Of a stretch of DNA of 48,159 nt, positions 8,190 through 16,321 are shown in pieces. Location: NCBI GenBank assembly GCA_001724425.1, contig MEEK01000019.1:1-48159 (forward strand), given 5' to 3'. The notes beneath the pieces were generated by a model that made no database searches, was not told where the DNA came from, and saw nothing but the letters and a program-made list of their open reading frames with translations. Every line of letters starts with the position of its first letter. The first letter of the stretch is position 1. Made by a program: the position numbers and the translations under genes. Origin of the DNA: Microbacterium sp. SCN 70-27. Lineage in GTDB: Bacteria; Actinomycetota; Actinomycetes; Actinomycetales; Microbacteriaceae.

Positions 8190-8870
8190 TCAGGGCGTGC
8201 AGGCGAGGCCCTCGCGAAGCGACGTCATGAGGTCGATCTCGGCGGACTGCGTCGCGATGATCCCCTGCGCCACCTGAAGAGCGCGCGGATCCGAGCCGAG
8301 ATCGATGAGCGCTTGAGCCATGGGGATCGCGCCCTGGTGGTGGCGGATCATGAGCGAGAGGAACGTGCAGTCGGCGGCCGTCCCCGTCTCCGCCTGCATC
8401 GCTGCGATCTCGGCGTCGGTCGCCATGCCCATCTGCTGCAGCAGTTCGGCCTCGGTGGGGGCATCCGCTCCCGTGGACGCGTGGCCGTGGGCATTGTCGG
8501 TGGCCGCCATCCACGCCATGATCGGCTGGTCGCCGCGCTGCGGGAGATTCCACTTCACGAGCCAGTCGTAGAACTCGCCGCGCTGGGCGGACTGCCCTGT
8601 CGCGATGTCGTAGGCCAGCACACGGACGTCCTCGTTCTGCGTCGTGCGGTAGATGTCCATCGACAGCTGCACGGCCTGCGCATGGTGGATCTGCATGTCG
8701 CGGGCGAACCCCGCCTCGGGCGAGGTGTTCCCCGGCGTCGCGACGCCTTGCGCCGCGCCGAACGTCGAGAAGCGGCCGATCGCGAACGCGATCCCCGCGA
8801 TCGCCAGCGCGACCAGCAGCACGGCCCACCACGGCGGAAGCGTGCGGCCCTGCCGTGGTGCGTCGGTCAC
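8190..8870 (-). CDS. DUF305 domain-containing membrane-anchored protein
   Basis: A 226-residue protein. A short basic N-terminus and one membrane anchor (WWAVLLVALAIAGIAFAIG) lead into an extracytoplasmic four-helix DUF305 domain. The two diagnostic His-His motifs are present: MQIHHAQAVQLS and MIRHHQGAIPMAQAL. The GTG at 8870 was chosen because it overlaps the stop of the upstream DUF3105 gene (GTGA), indicating coupling; the longer open frame is an artefact inside that gene. DUF305 proteins are often found with copper or metal genes, but no biochemical role is established from this sequence. It is convergent with the P-type ATPase. Confidence 0.93.
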   Translation of the reverse strand: MTDAPRQGRTLPPWWAVLLVALAIAGIAFAIGRFSTFGAAQGVATPGNTSPEAGFARDMQIHHAQAVQLSMDIYRTTQNEDVRVLAYDIATGQSAQRGEFYDWLVKWNLPQRGDQPIMAWMAATDNAHGHASTGADAPTEAELLQQMGMATDAEIAAMQAETGTAADCTFLSLMIRHHQGAIPMAQALIDLGSDPRALQVAQGIIATQSAEIDLMTSLREGLACTP

Positions 8871-9592
8871 GACTGCTTTCCCGGACCGTCGATCGCGCCC
8901 GTGCACGCCGAGCCCGGCTCGGGAACGTTCTGGTTGCGCCAGTACTCCTCGAGGAACTCGGGGATGCGCGCATCGGAGGCATCCTGCACCTTCAGCTGTG
9001 CGTTCCAGGCGCTCAGCACGATGGGGCTCGGAAGGCCGACGTAGGGGGAGAGGATCACGTACGACGACGGGAGCTCGGCCTTGAGCGTGGCGAGCGCGTC
9101 GCCGGTCACGAGGTCGGCGTCGTAGGTGACCCAGACCGCGCCGTGCTCGAGCGAGTGCACGGCGTTCTCGTTCTGCTGCGGCTCGTCGTAGATGCCGCAG
9201 TTGAGCCAGATCGGGTTGTGCGGCCCGCCGGCGGGCGGGGTCTGCGGGTAGTCGACGGTGCCCTCGGTGTGCCGCGTCTCGTTCGTGAAGGTCTCCACGC
9301 CGTCGATCTTGGCGCCCGAGCCGCCGGCCGTGTACGTCGGGGCGGGCGGCGGTGCGAGGACGATGGATGCCGCGATGAGCCCGACGACGGTGAGGGCCGC
9401 GACACCGCCGACGGCCCACCAGACGATCTTGCCGCGGCGGCGCTTGGCGAGCTGCCGCTGGTATTCGGCGAGCTTCTCCTGCTTCTGCTGCTCGCGCTGC
9501 TGTTTGACGGTGAGGTCCAGGCGTGCCTGTGTGGCGGGGTTTCCGCTCGTGCGCTTGCCGGGTGTGGGGGAGGAAGAGGAAGTCGGGGTCAT
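8867..9592 (-). CDS. DUF3105 domain-containing membrane-anchored protein
   Basis: A 241-residue protein. A Ser/Pro tail and a Gln/Lys-rich coiled stretch precede one membrane helix (WWAVGGVAALTVVGLIAASIV). The extracytoplasmic DUF3105 domain follows, with PHNPIWLNCGIYDEP and the conserved SLEHGAVWVTYD. The start at 9592 (MTPTSSSS) was chosen over an upstream ATG at 9715 because the extra 41 residues look non-coding and a TAGGAT -10 (minus strand, 9647-9642) lies between them. The Shine-Dalgarno match is weak. DUF3105 and DUF305 genes are commonly paired in Actinobacteria. The function is unknown; the conserved Cys/His residues permit, but do not prove, metal binding. Confidence 0.9.
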   Translation of the reverse strand: MTPTSSSSPTPGKRTSGNPATQARLDLTVKQQREQQKQEKLAEYQRQLAKRRRGKIVWWAVGGVAALTVVGLIAASIVLAPPPAPTYTAGGSGAKIDGVETFTNETRHTEGTVDYPQTPPAGGPHNPIWLNCGIYDEPQQNENAVHSLEHGAVWVTYDADLVTGDALATLKAELPSSYVILSPYVGLPSPIVLSAWNAQLKVQDASDARIPEFLEEYWRNQNVPEPGSACTGAIDGPGKQS

Positions 9593-9782
9593 GTGCGTGA
9601 TCTCGGCTGAGGGACGCCGTGCTGCTGTCACGGCCCTTTCGATCCTATGCACGCGGATGGGTCCGGAGGCTGGGAAGACGATAAGATCATCCGTACGCCG
9701 AATCGTTTCGAGCACGTCGGCGTCGTTCTTCGGCCCGACCTCCGGGCACCCTCCTTTTCCTGCCCTCGATCGACGGGATCCC
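9593..9782. promoter_or_regulatory. Divergent intergenic region (DUF3105 / Bcr-CflA transporter)
   Basis: The 190-base spacer between divergent genes holds two candidate -10 elements. TAGGAT on the minus strand (9647-9642) would serve the DUF3105 gene with a leader of about 40 bases. TAAGAT on the plus strand (9682-9687) would serve the transporter with a leader of about 90 bases. No clear -35 elements or operators were recognised. Confidence 0.4.
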
Positions 9783-11108
9783 GTGCGCGACAGCGACTCT
9801 CAGCCCCAGGCGTCACCGAATCATCCCTCGAGCGGGGCGATCCGCACGCTCGGGGCGAACCCCGCGACGGCGCCGATCGTGCTCCACCCGGGCGATGCGA
9901 TCAGCGCGTCGCGACGCGTCGTCTACATCATCCTGCTGGGCGCGCTCACGGCGCTCGGGCCGTTCACGATCGATCTCTACCTGCCCGCCTTCCCGCTGCT
10001 GCGCGAGGACTTCCACACGACGGATGCGGCGATCCAGTTGACGCTCACGGGCACGATGATCGGGTTCGCGCTCGGCCAACTCGTGATCGGCCCGCTCAGT
10101 GACAAGGTCGGCCGCCGCGTCCCGCTGCTCGCGGTGACGGCGCTGCATGTCCTCGCGAGCGTGGCCGCGGCGTTCGCGCCGACGCTCGAGCTTCTCGCCG
10201 TCGCGCGCGTGCTGATGGGCGTCGGTGCCGCCGCCGGCGGTGTCGTCGCGATGGCGATCGTGCGCGACCTCTTCGGCGGACGTCGCCTCGTCGTGATGCT
10301 GAGTCGGCTCTCCCTCGTCTCGGGTGTCGCGCCGGTGGTGGCGCCGCTCATCGGCTCGGCGCTTCTCGCGGTCATGCCGTGGCGTGGCATCTTCGTCGTC
10401 CTCGCCGTGTACGGACTCGTCATGCTGGTCTCGGCGATCGCGCTCGTCCCCGAGACGCTCCCGCCCGCGCGCCGGTCCGAGCGCGGTACCACGACGGTCT
10501 GGCAGCGCTACCGCAGCGTCTTCAGCGACCGGGTGTTCATCGGCGTCCTCATCATCGGCACCATGACGTTCAGCGGTGTCTTCTCGTACCTGTCCTCGTC
10601 GTCGTTCCTGTTCCAGGAGAGCTACGGATTCGATGCGCAGCAGTACGGATTGCTGTTCGCCGCGAATTCGCTCGGCCTCGTCGTGGGCGTGCAGACGGCG
10701 GCTCGGCTCGCCGCCCGCTACGGCCCGCAGTGGGTGCTCGCGTTCTCGACCGCCGTGCTCGTCGCCGCGGCGATCGCGATCATCGCCGCCGATCAGGCCG
10801 GTCTCGGGCTCTGGGGCACGGTCGTGCCGCTGTTCGTCTTCATGACCGCGTGCGGGTTCACCTTCCCCTGCGTGCAGGTGCTCGCCCTCGACCGGCACGG
10901 CAAGGCCGCCGGCACCGCGGCATCCATCCTCGGCGCCGCGAACTTCGGCATCGCGGGGCTCATCTCCCCGGCCGTGGGCCTCATCTCCCGCGGCACGGGC
11001 ATCACGGCGACGACGATGGCGATCGTCATGGTCGCGTGCGCGGTGATCGGATGCCTGTCTCTGTGGCTCATCGTGCGTCCGCGCACGGTCGAGCGTCTCG
11101 CGCCCTAG
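9783..11108 (+). CDS. Bcr/CflA-family multidrug efflux transporter (MFS)
   Basis: A 441-residue, 12-helix drug:proton antiporter of the major facilitator superfamily. After a ~45-residue cytosolic tail, helix 1 ends in DLYLPAFP, the signature of the Bcr/CflA group. The loop 2-3 motif is GPLSDKVGRRVPLL, and ARVLMGVGAAAGG matches the helix-5 region of drug exporters. The GTG at 9783 is the first plausible in-frame start after the candidate promoter; the Shine-Dalgarno is weak, so the exact N-terminus is uncertain. Likely substrates are hydrophobic antibiotics or similar small molecules, inferred from family only. Codon use matches the neighbours. Confidence 0.9.
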   Translation: MRDSDSQPQASPNHPSSGAIRTLGANPATAPIVLHPGDAISASRRVVYIILLGALTALGPFTIDLYLPAFPLLREDFHTTDAAIQLTLTGTMIGFALGQLVIGPLSDKVGRRVPLLAVTALHVLASVAAAFAPTLELLAVARVLMGVGAAAGGVVAMAIVRDLFGGRRLVVMLSRLSLVSGVAPVVAPLIGSALLAVMPWRGIFVVLAVYGLVMLVSAIALVPETLPPARRSERGTTTVWQRYRSVFSDRVFIGVLIIGTMTFSGVFSYLSSSSFLFQESYGFDAQQYGLLFAANSLGLVVGVQTAARLAARYGPQWVLAFSTAVLVAAAIAIIAADQAGLGLWGTVVPLFVFMTACGFTFPCVQVLALDRHGKAAGTAASILGAANFGIAGLISPAVGLISRGTGITATTMAIVMVACAVIGCLSLWLIVRPRTVERLAP

Positions 11109-11159
11109 CCCGCCGGCGCTCGGGCAGGCACCCCCGGCGCGCGCCATACCTCCGTCGGG

Positions 11160-11165
11160 CACAAT
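11160..11165 (+). promoter_or_regulatory. -10 element of a leaderless promoter (PAP2 phosphatase)
   Basis: CACAAT (5 of 6 bases as in TATAAT-type elements after the first) ends 6 bases before the ATG at 11172. There is no Shine-Dalgarno sequence. Same geometry as the other leaderless candidates in this region. Confidence 0.45.
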
Positions 11166-11171
11166 GGGGCG

Positions 11172-11873
11172 ATGCGAGCCGATCCCGAATCACCCCGCGC
11201 GGTGGACGACGCCGTCATCACGACAGCGCTGCAGCGCCTCATCGTCGGCGTCCTGCTCGTCGCAGCGGCGATCGCCGTCGGCATCCTGGTGGTCGTCGAA
11301 GCCGACGTCGACCTGGATGAATGGTGGAACGGCTTCGTGTCGACGTTCGCGTTCCTCCGGCCGCTCGCGCTGGGGATGGACTTCCTCGGGGGCGGCTGGT
11401 TCGCGACCTTCGTCGTTCCCCTCTTCGGTGTCGCACTCATGCTCTCGTTGCGACGCCCGTGGGGAGCCGTGTTCGTCGTCATCGCCTCCGCCGCCAGCGC
11501 GGGCGGCGTGCAGCTGCTGAAGGCGATGTTCGGTCGAGCACGTCCGGAAGACATGATCGTGGTCTCCGACCACGGCTCCTTCCCGTCCGGCCACACGGCG
11601 AACGCGGCGACCCTCGCGGTCATCGCGACCGTCCTGGTGCCGCGCGTGTGGGTCGCGCTCGTCGGCACGGCGTGGGTGTTCGCCATGGCGTTCAGCCGCA
11701 CGGAGGTGCACGCGCACTGGCTGAGCGACACCGTCGGGGGCGCCCTCGTCGGGGCAGGGTTCGCGCTCATCGTCGCTGCGGCGCTCACGCCGCGACTCGC
11801 GGCGGAGGGCGATCAGGCGTCTGCAGTCGGCAGGCGGCCCTACCGGTCTGTGCGGACGGGCGCAAGCGCCTGA
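11172..11873 (+). CDS. PAP2-family membrane phosphatase
   Basis: A 233-residue membrane protein with about five to six helices and the three-part phosphatase signature. KAMFGRARPEDM provides the KX6RP motif, SFPSGHTANA the second motif, and SRTEVHAHWLSDTVGG the third with its catalytic histidine. Such enzymes dephosphorylate lipid phosphates such as undecaprenyl pyrophosphate or phosphatidic acid at the outer face of the membrane. Which lipid is used here cannot be told. The ATG at 11172 is preferred to one at 11164 because it sits 6 bases from a -10 element and gives the full-length frame. Confidence 0.92.
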   Translation: MRADPESPRAVDDAVITTALQRLIVGVLLVAAAIAVGILVVVEADVDLDEWWNGFVSTFAFLRPLALGMDFLGGGWFATFVVPLFGVALMLSLRRPWGAVFVVIASAASAGGVQLLKAMFGRARPEDMIVVSDHGSFPSGHTANAATLAVIATVLVPRVWVALVGTAWVFAMAFSRTEVHAHWLSDTVGGALVGAGFALIVAAALTPRLAAEGDQASAVGRRPYRSVRTGASA

Positions 11874-11892
11874 CATCTCCGCGTGGGGTGGG

Positions 11893-11898
11893 TACCGT
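11893..11898 (+). promoter_or_regulatory. -10 element of a leaderless promoter (SDR-DUF2867)
   Basis: TACCGT matches TANNNT and leaves 7 bases before the ATG at 11906, where no Shine-Dalgarno sequence is present. Confidence 0.5.
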
Positions 11899-11905
11899 TG
11901 CCGGC

Positions 11906-13480
11906 ATGAGCGAAGCCCCCGAACTGTCTGCGCCTACGGGGCGCGAACCGGCCCTGCGCGCGGCGCCGCGCCCGGACGGCACCGCGCCGCGCGCGCTCGT
12001 GCTGGGGGCGACCGGCTACATCGGCGGACGCCTCGTGCCGAGGCTCATCGCCGCGGGCTACCGCGTGCGGGTGCTCGTGCGGGACCCGGCGCGTCTCGGC
12101 GCCTTCGACTGGGGCGGCGACGTCGAGGCGATCGAGGGGTCGGCGACTGACGACGCGGCCGTGGCGCGCGCCTGCGCCGAGGTCGATGTGCTCTACTACC
12201 TCATCCATTCCATGGGTCAGGGGAAGGGCTTCGAGGCGGCCGATCTCGCGGCCGCGCGCACCGTGGCGGATGCCGCGGCGCGGGCATCCGTCGGCCGCAT
12301 CGTCTACCTCGGCGGCTTGCATCCGGACGGGGTCGAACTCAGCCCGCACCTGCGCTCGCGTGTCGCGGTGGGCGAGGTGTTCCTGCACAGCGGCGTGCCG
12401 ACGATCGACCTGCAGGCGGGCGTCGTGATCGGATCGGGGTCGGCGTCGTTCGAGATGATCCGCCATCTCACCGAGGTGCTGCCGTACATGCCGGCGCCGC
12501 GCTGGGTGCGAAACCACATCCAGCCGATCGCCGTCCGCGACGTGCTGCACTACCTGCTGGGAGCGGCGCGCATCGATCCGCAGGTCAGCCGGGCGCTCGA
12601 CATCGGCGGCCCCGACGTGCTGCGCTACGGGCAGATGATGAACGGGTACGCCGTCGAAGCAGGGCTCCGGCAGCGACCGATCGCCGCGCTGCCCGTATTC
12701 ACGCCGGGGCTCGCATCGCACTGGGTGAACGTCGTGACGCCCGTGCCGCGTTCCATCGCGCGTCCGCTCATCGCGTCGCTCATGCACGACTGCGTCATGG
12801 ACGATCACGACGTCGACGCCTTCATCCCGCGCCCCGACGGCGGGCTCACCCCCTACCGCGCCGCCGTGGCCCTCGCGCTCGGCCGGGTCGAGGCCGACAC
12901 GGTGGAGACGAGCTGGCAGGATGCCGAGGTCACGGGCGTTCCGTCCGACCCGCTCCCGTCCGACCCGGAGTGGGCGGGACGCACCGTCTACACCGATGTG
13001 CGGAGCCTCGCCACCGACGCGCCGGTGGAGGATCTGTGGTCCGTCATCGCGGGGATCGGCGGCGCGAACGGGTGGTATTCCGCGCCGTTGCTGTGGGCGC
13101 TGCGCGGCTGGATGGACCGTCTCGTCGGCGGCGTCGGGCTCTCGCGCGGGCGCCGCAGTCGCACACGCGTCGCGGTCGGCGACGTGGTCGACTTCTGGCG
13201 TGTGGAGAAAGTCGAGCCCGAGCGGCTGCTGCGCCTGCGCGCCGAGATGAAGGTGCCCGGCCTCGCGTGGCTCGATCTGGCCTGCGAGCCGTCCGCGGAC
13301 GCGCGCGGCGGCTCGGTGTACCGCCAGCGGGCCGTGTTCTTCCCGTCCGGGCTCCCGGGGCGGCTTTACTGGCTCGCCGTCCTGCCGTTCCACGGCTTCA
13401 TCTTCCGCGGGATGGCGGAGCGGATCACGCAGGCGGCCGAGGCGGAGGCGGAGATCCGGTCGGCGGAGGGCGTCTCGTAG
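11906..13480 (+). CDS. NAD(P)-binding SDR-like protein fused to DUF2867
   Basis: A 524-residue two-domain protein. The N-terminal ~300 residues form an NmrA/atypical SDR Rossmann fold, with LVLGATGYIGGRLVPRL giving the GxxGxxG dinucleotide motif. The active-site tyrosine region is DVLYYLIHSMG. The C-terminal ~160 residues, from the TVYTDVRSLATDAPVEDLWS region to the LPFHGFIF segment, match the DUF2867 domain, thought to be a START-like lipid or small-molecule pocket. This fusion is common in Actinobacteria; a lipid or quinone oxidoreduction role is speculative. The ATG at 11906 was chosen from the -10 placement. Its stop codon TAG also begins the -10 of the next gene. Confidence 0.87.
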   Translation: MSEAPELSAPTGREPALRAAPRPDGTAPRALVLGATGYIGGRLVPRLIAAGYRVRVLVRDPARLGAFDWGGDVEAIEGSATDDAAVARACAEVDVLYYLIHSMGQGKGFEAADLAAARTVADAAARASVGRIVYLGGLHPDGVELSPHLRSRVAVGEVFLHSGVPTIDLQAGVVIGSGSASFEMIRHLTEVLPYMPAPRWVRNHIQPIAVRDVLHYLLGAARIDPQVSRALDIGGPDVLRYGQMMNGYAVEAGLRQRPIAALPVFTPGLASHWVNVVTPVPRSIARPLIASLMHDCVMDDHDVDAFIPRPDGGLTPYRAAVALALGRVEADTVETSWQDAEVTGVPSDPLPSDPEWAGRTVYTDVRSLATDAPVEDLWSVIAGIGGANGWYSAPLLWALRGWMDRLVGGVGLSRGRRSRTRVAVGDVVDFWRVEKVEPERLLRLRAEMKVPGLAWLDLACEPSADARGGSVYRQRAVFFPSGLPGRLYWLAVLPFHGFIFRGMAERITQAAEAEAEIRSAEGVS

Positions 13481-13483
13481 ACT
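13478..13483 (+). promoter_or_regulatory. -10 element overlapping the upstream stop codon (GNAT gene)
   Basis: TAGACT begins with the TAG stop of the SDR-DUF2867 gene and ends 6 bases before the ATG at 13490. The downstream gene has no Shine-Dalgarno sequence, so a leaderless start within the operon spacer is likely. Confidence 0.5.
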
Positions 13484-13489
13484 CGCCGG

Positions 13490-14089
13490 ATGCCACACCT
13501 CCGTTCTTTCCGGCCCGGTGACGAGCCCGCGCTCGAGGCGATCTGCCTCGCGACCGCGGATGCCGGCGGGGATGCGGCGGGGATGCTCACCGACGACGAT
13601 CTGTGGGCGCAGCTGTTCGTGTCGCCGTACCTCGCGCGGCATCCGGACCTCGCCCTCGTCGTCGAGACCGACGACGGCCGCCTCGCGGGTTACCTCGTGG
13701 GCACGGACGACTCCGACTCGTTCGAAGACTGGTTCGCCCGCGAGTGGTGGCCGTCGCAGCGCGCTCGGTGGCCGCGCCCCGCGGGCGAGTCGACGTCGCG
13801 TCAGGACGAGCTCCTCCGCGACGCCGACGCGCGGGGCGCCGAGGCGTCGCCGCATGCGCAGGCGTATCCGGCGCACCTGCACATCGACCTGCTGCCGGAG
13901 CTGCAGGGGCAGGGCTGGGGTCGTCGGCTGATCGAGACGTATCTCGGCCTGCTGCGCGCGAGGGGCGTCGCAGGAGTGCACCTCGCGGCCGACCCCTCCA
14001 ACACGGGAGCCCTGGCCTTCTACCCGCGCGTCGGGTTCACGAGGCTCCCGACGGACGAGGACAGTGCCGTCTTCGGTCGATTCAGCTGA
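13490..14089 (+). CDS. GNAT-family N-acetyltransferase
   Basis: A 199-residue acetyltransferase that would move an acetyl group from acetyl-CoA to an amine. The coenzyme A pyrophosphate loop is visible as LPELQGQGWGRRLIETYL, and the C-terminal AADPSNTGALAFYPRVGF is the usual GNAT end motif. The N-terminal half is longer than the minimal ~150-residue fold and resembles GNATs related to the bacterial O-GlcNAcase-associated group; this is uncertain. The substrate is unknown. The 3' end overlaps the convergent GNAT gene by 8 bases. Confidence 0.88.
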   Translation: MPHLRSFRPGDEPALEAICLATADAGGDAAGMLTDDDLWAQLFVSPYLARHPDLALVVETDDGRLAGYLVGTDDSDSFEDWFAREWWPSQRARWPRPAGESTSRQDELLRDADARGAEASPHAQAYPAHLHIDLLPELQGQGWGRRLIETYLGLLRARGVAGVHLAADPSNTGALAFYPRVGFTRLPTDEDSAVFGRFS

Positions 14090-14630
14090 TCTCGGTCGAC
14101 AGCGTCTTGGCGCGGCGGCGTTCGTGCAACGCGTGCGCGGGGGAGTGCGGCAGCATCCGGTCATCGACCAGCGTCGCGCCGTCCTCGTGCCAGCCGTGGC
14201 GCTCATAAAACTCCGCAGCACGCTCGTTGCCGTCGAGGACCCACAGCAGCGCCTGCCGGTAGCCGCTCCGCTGAAGGTGGGTCTCCGAAGCGGAGATCAG
14301 GGCGTGACCGACGCCCGAGCCCCAGGCATCCGGCAGTGCGTAGATCGCGAACAGCTGACCGTGATGGGGCAGCTCCGCCGTCTCCGACGGGCCGAGTGCG
14401 GCCCAGCCCACCACCTCGCCGGCCCGCTCCGCCACGAGGTCCGCGGTGCGCGGGTCGGCGTGCCGCCGCTCCCATCCGGCGACGCGCCGGGAGGTCTCGA
14501 CATCGGCATCCAGCCGGTCGAGGATCTCGGGTGCGATGAGGCCGTCGTAGGCGATGCGCCACGATGCGACGCGCACGTGCGAGATCGCGGCGGCATCCGC
14601 GACGGTCGCCCGCCGCACGGTGACGCTCAC
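14082..14630 (-). CDS. GNAT-family N-acetyltransferase, coupled to cydC
   Basis: A 182-residue acetyltransferase. It has the N-terminal VRRATVADAAAISHVRVASW typical of this family, the acetyl-CoA loop DAWGSGVGHALISASE, and the end motif NERAAEFYERHGW. The GTG at 14630 overlaps the cydC stop (GTGA), so translation is probably coupled to cydC and the gene rides on the cydDC transcript. Nothing ties its substrate to cytochrome bd assembly; the link may be only transcriptional. It overlaps the convergent GNAT gene by 8 bases. Confidence 0.9.
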   Translation of the reverse strand: MSVTVRRATVADAAAISHVRVASWRIAYDGLIAPEILDRLDADVETSRRVAGWERRHADPRTADLVAERAGEVVGWAALGPSETAELPHHGQLFAIYALPDAWGSGVGHALISASETHLQRSGYRQALLWVLDGNERAAEFYERHGWHEDGATLVDDRMLPHSPAHALHERRRAKTLSTEIS

Positions 14631-16321
14631 GCGGCGACCACGCCGTCGACGAGGCGTACGGTGCGATCGACGAGGCCCGCGGGGACTGCCACGTGGGAGA
14701 TCAGCACGACGGCTCGGTCGTCGCCCACGGCGGCGAGCAGGTCGGTGAGCAGGGCATCGGAGGCGTCCGCGTCGACGCCCGCGGTCGGCTCGTCGAGCAC
14801 GAGCACGGGGAAGCCGTGGAGGAGCGCTCGCGCGAGCGCGATCCGCTGCGCCTGTCCGCCCGACACCAGCGCCCCGCGCTCGCCGACCCGCGCGTCGAGC
14901 CCGCCGCGTTCGCGCAGCCAGTCGCCGAGGCCGACGCGTTCGAGCACGGCCTCGAGTTCGGCATCCGCGGCGCCTTCTCGGGCGAACAGGAGATTCTGCC
15001 GGATGTCCTCGTCGAAGAGCATCGGCTGCTGCTCGCACAGGCCGACCGTCTCACGGACGTCGTCGGGGTTGAGCGACGCGACATCGACGCCGCCGATCGT
15101 GTAGCGGCCGGCGGAAGGCGAGAGGAAGCGCACCAGGACGTGCGCGAGGGTGGTCTTGCCCGCGCCGCTCGACCCCACGACGAGGACGCGCTCGCCCGGG
15201 CGGACAGCGAGGTCGACGCCACGAAGGACCGGTTCGCTCGCCGCGCCGTGCGGGTCGTTCGCGAGAGTCGGCCAGTGCGCGGCGACGCCGCTCAGCACGA
15301 GTCCGTCGCCGAGAGCGGGGCCGGCGCCGGTCGCCGCCGGTGCGGACTCGGACGGGATGCCTGCGGGCACAGCGTCGGGGACGGACTCGGCGATGCGGGT
15401 CGCTGCGGCGCGGACCTGACGCCATGCGGAGGCCGCCGCCGGCACGGAGGCGAACACCTCGAACACCGCCATCGGCACGAGGACGGCGACGGCGAAGGCG
15501 GGCCCCGTGATCTCGCCGTCGCTGAAAGCCGGAGCGCCTACCACGACGGCGAGGAGCGACGCCGCCCCCGCGCACACCGAGACGAGGGCCGTGCTGCCGG
15601 CCTGTGCGCCGGCTCGGCGGGTGACGGCCCGCCGCAGGGCGGCGTCGGCGGCGGTGATGCGCTCGGCGCTCTGCGCCGCGGCTCCGTAGGCGACGAGGAC
15701 ATCGAGGCTCCCGAGGTGGTCGAGCACGGCATCGGCGAGCCGGGCGCGCAGCGGGGCGATGGAGCGCTCGGCGCGCGAACCCGACGCCCAACCCCAGGCC
15801 AGCGCGACGAGCGCGGCGACGGCGAGGCATCCGAGCAGCGTCAGGGCCGCAGGCCACCAGACGAACGCGACCAGCACGACCGCGCCGAGTGCGACGGCGG
15901 CCGACGACACGAGCGGGAGCACGACCCGCAGGGGCAGGTTCTGCAGCTCGTCGACATCGTCGACGAGCGCGCCGAGCACCGAACCGCGCTTGGTGCGGGC
16001 GAGGCCGTCGGGCGCGAGCGGGATGACCCGCCGCACGAGATCGGTGCGGGTGACGGCGAGTTGGCGCAGCGCCGCGTCGTGGCTCGCGAGGCGCTCGGTG
16101 TAGCGGAAGGCCGCGCGGCTCAGCGCGAACGCGCGGACGCCCACGACCGCGGCCGACAGGTACATGACGGGCGGCTGCTCGCTCGCGCGCACGATGAGCC
16201 ACGCGCTGCAGGCGAGGAGGGCGACGGCGGATGCCTCGGAGAGGAACCCGGCGGCCGCACCCGGCCAGAACCGGCGCGGCGACGGCATCGCGAGGCGCAG
16301 GATGTCGACTGCGGTGGTCAT
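14627..16321 (-). CDS. cydC: Thiol reductant ABC exporter subunit CydC
   Basis: A 564-residue half-transporter with a six-helix membrane domain and a C-terminal ATPase. Walker A is GSSGAGKTT, the signature is VSGGQAQRIALARALL, and Walker B runs into VLVLDEPTAGVD. With CydD it exports cysteine and glutathione-type thiols, needed for assembly of cytochrome bd oxidase and for redox balance outside the membrane. The ATG at 16321 overlaps the cydD stop (ATGA). The assignment as CydC rests on pairing with CydD, since individual half-transporters of this family look alike. cydA and cydB lie on the same strand about 27.8 kb upstream. Confidence 0.92.
   Translation of the reverse strand: MTTAVDILRLAMPSPRRFWPGAAAGFLSEASAVALLACSAWLIVRASEQPPVMYLSAAVVGVRAFALSRAAFRYTERLASHDAALRQLAVTRTDLVRRVIPLAPDGLARTKRGSVLGALVDDVDELQNLPLRVVLPLVSSAAVALGAVVLVAFVWWPAALTLLGCLAVAALVALAWGWASGSRAERSIAPLRARLADAVLDHLGSLDVLVAYGAAAQSAERITAADAALRRAVTRRAGAQAGSTALVSVCAGAASLLAVVVGAPAFSDGEITGPAFAVAVLVPMAVFEVFASVPAAASAWRQVRAAATRIAESVPDAVPAGIPSESAPAATGAGPALGDGLVLSGVAAHWPTLANDPHGAASEPVLRGVDLAVRPGERVLVVGSSGAGKTTLAHVLVRFLSPSAGRYTIGGVDVASLNPDDVRETVGLCEQQPMLFDEDIRQNLLFAREGAADAELEAVLERVGLGDWLRERGGLDARVGERGALVSGGQAQRIALARALLHGFPVLVLDEPTAGVDADASDALLTDLLAAVGDDRAVVLISHVAVPAGLVDRTVRLVDGVVAA

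Noticed and set aside
11108..11125. Terminator between the efflux pump and PAP2 genes
   Set aside because: Only a 5-bp GCCCG/CGGGC stem with no T-tail; too weak to annotate.
11840..14221. 793-residue minus-strand open frame
   Set aside because: Shadow of the SDR-DUF2867 and GNAT genes; Arg/His-rich and without recognisable folds.
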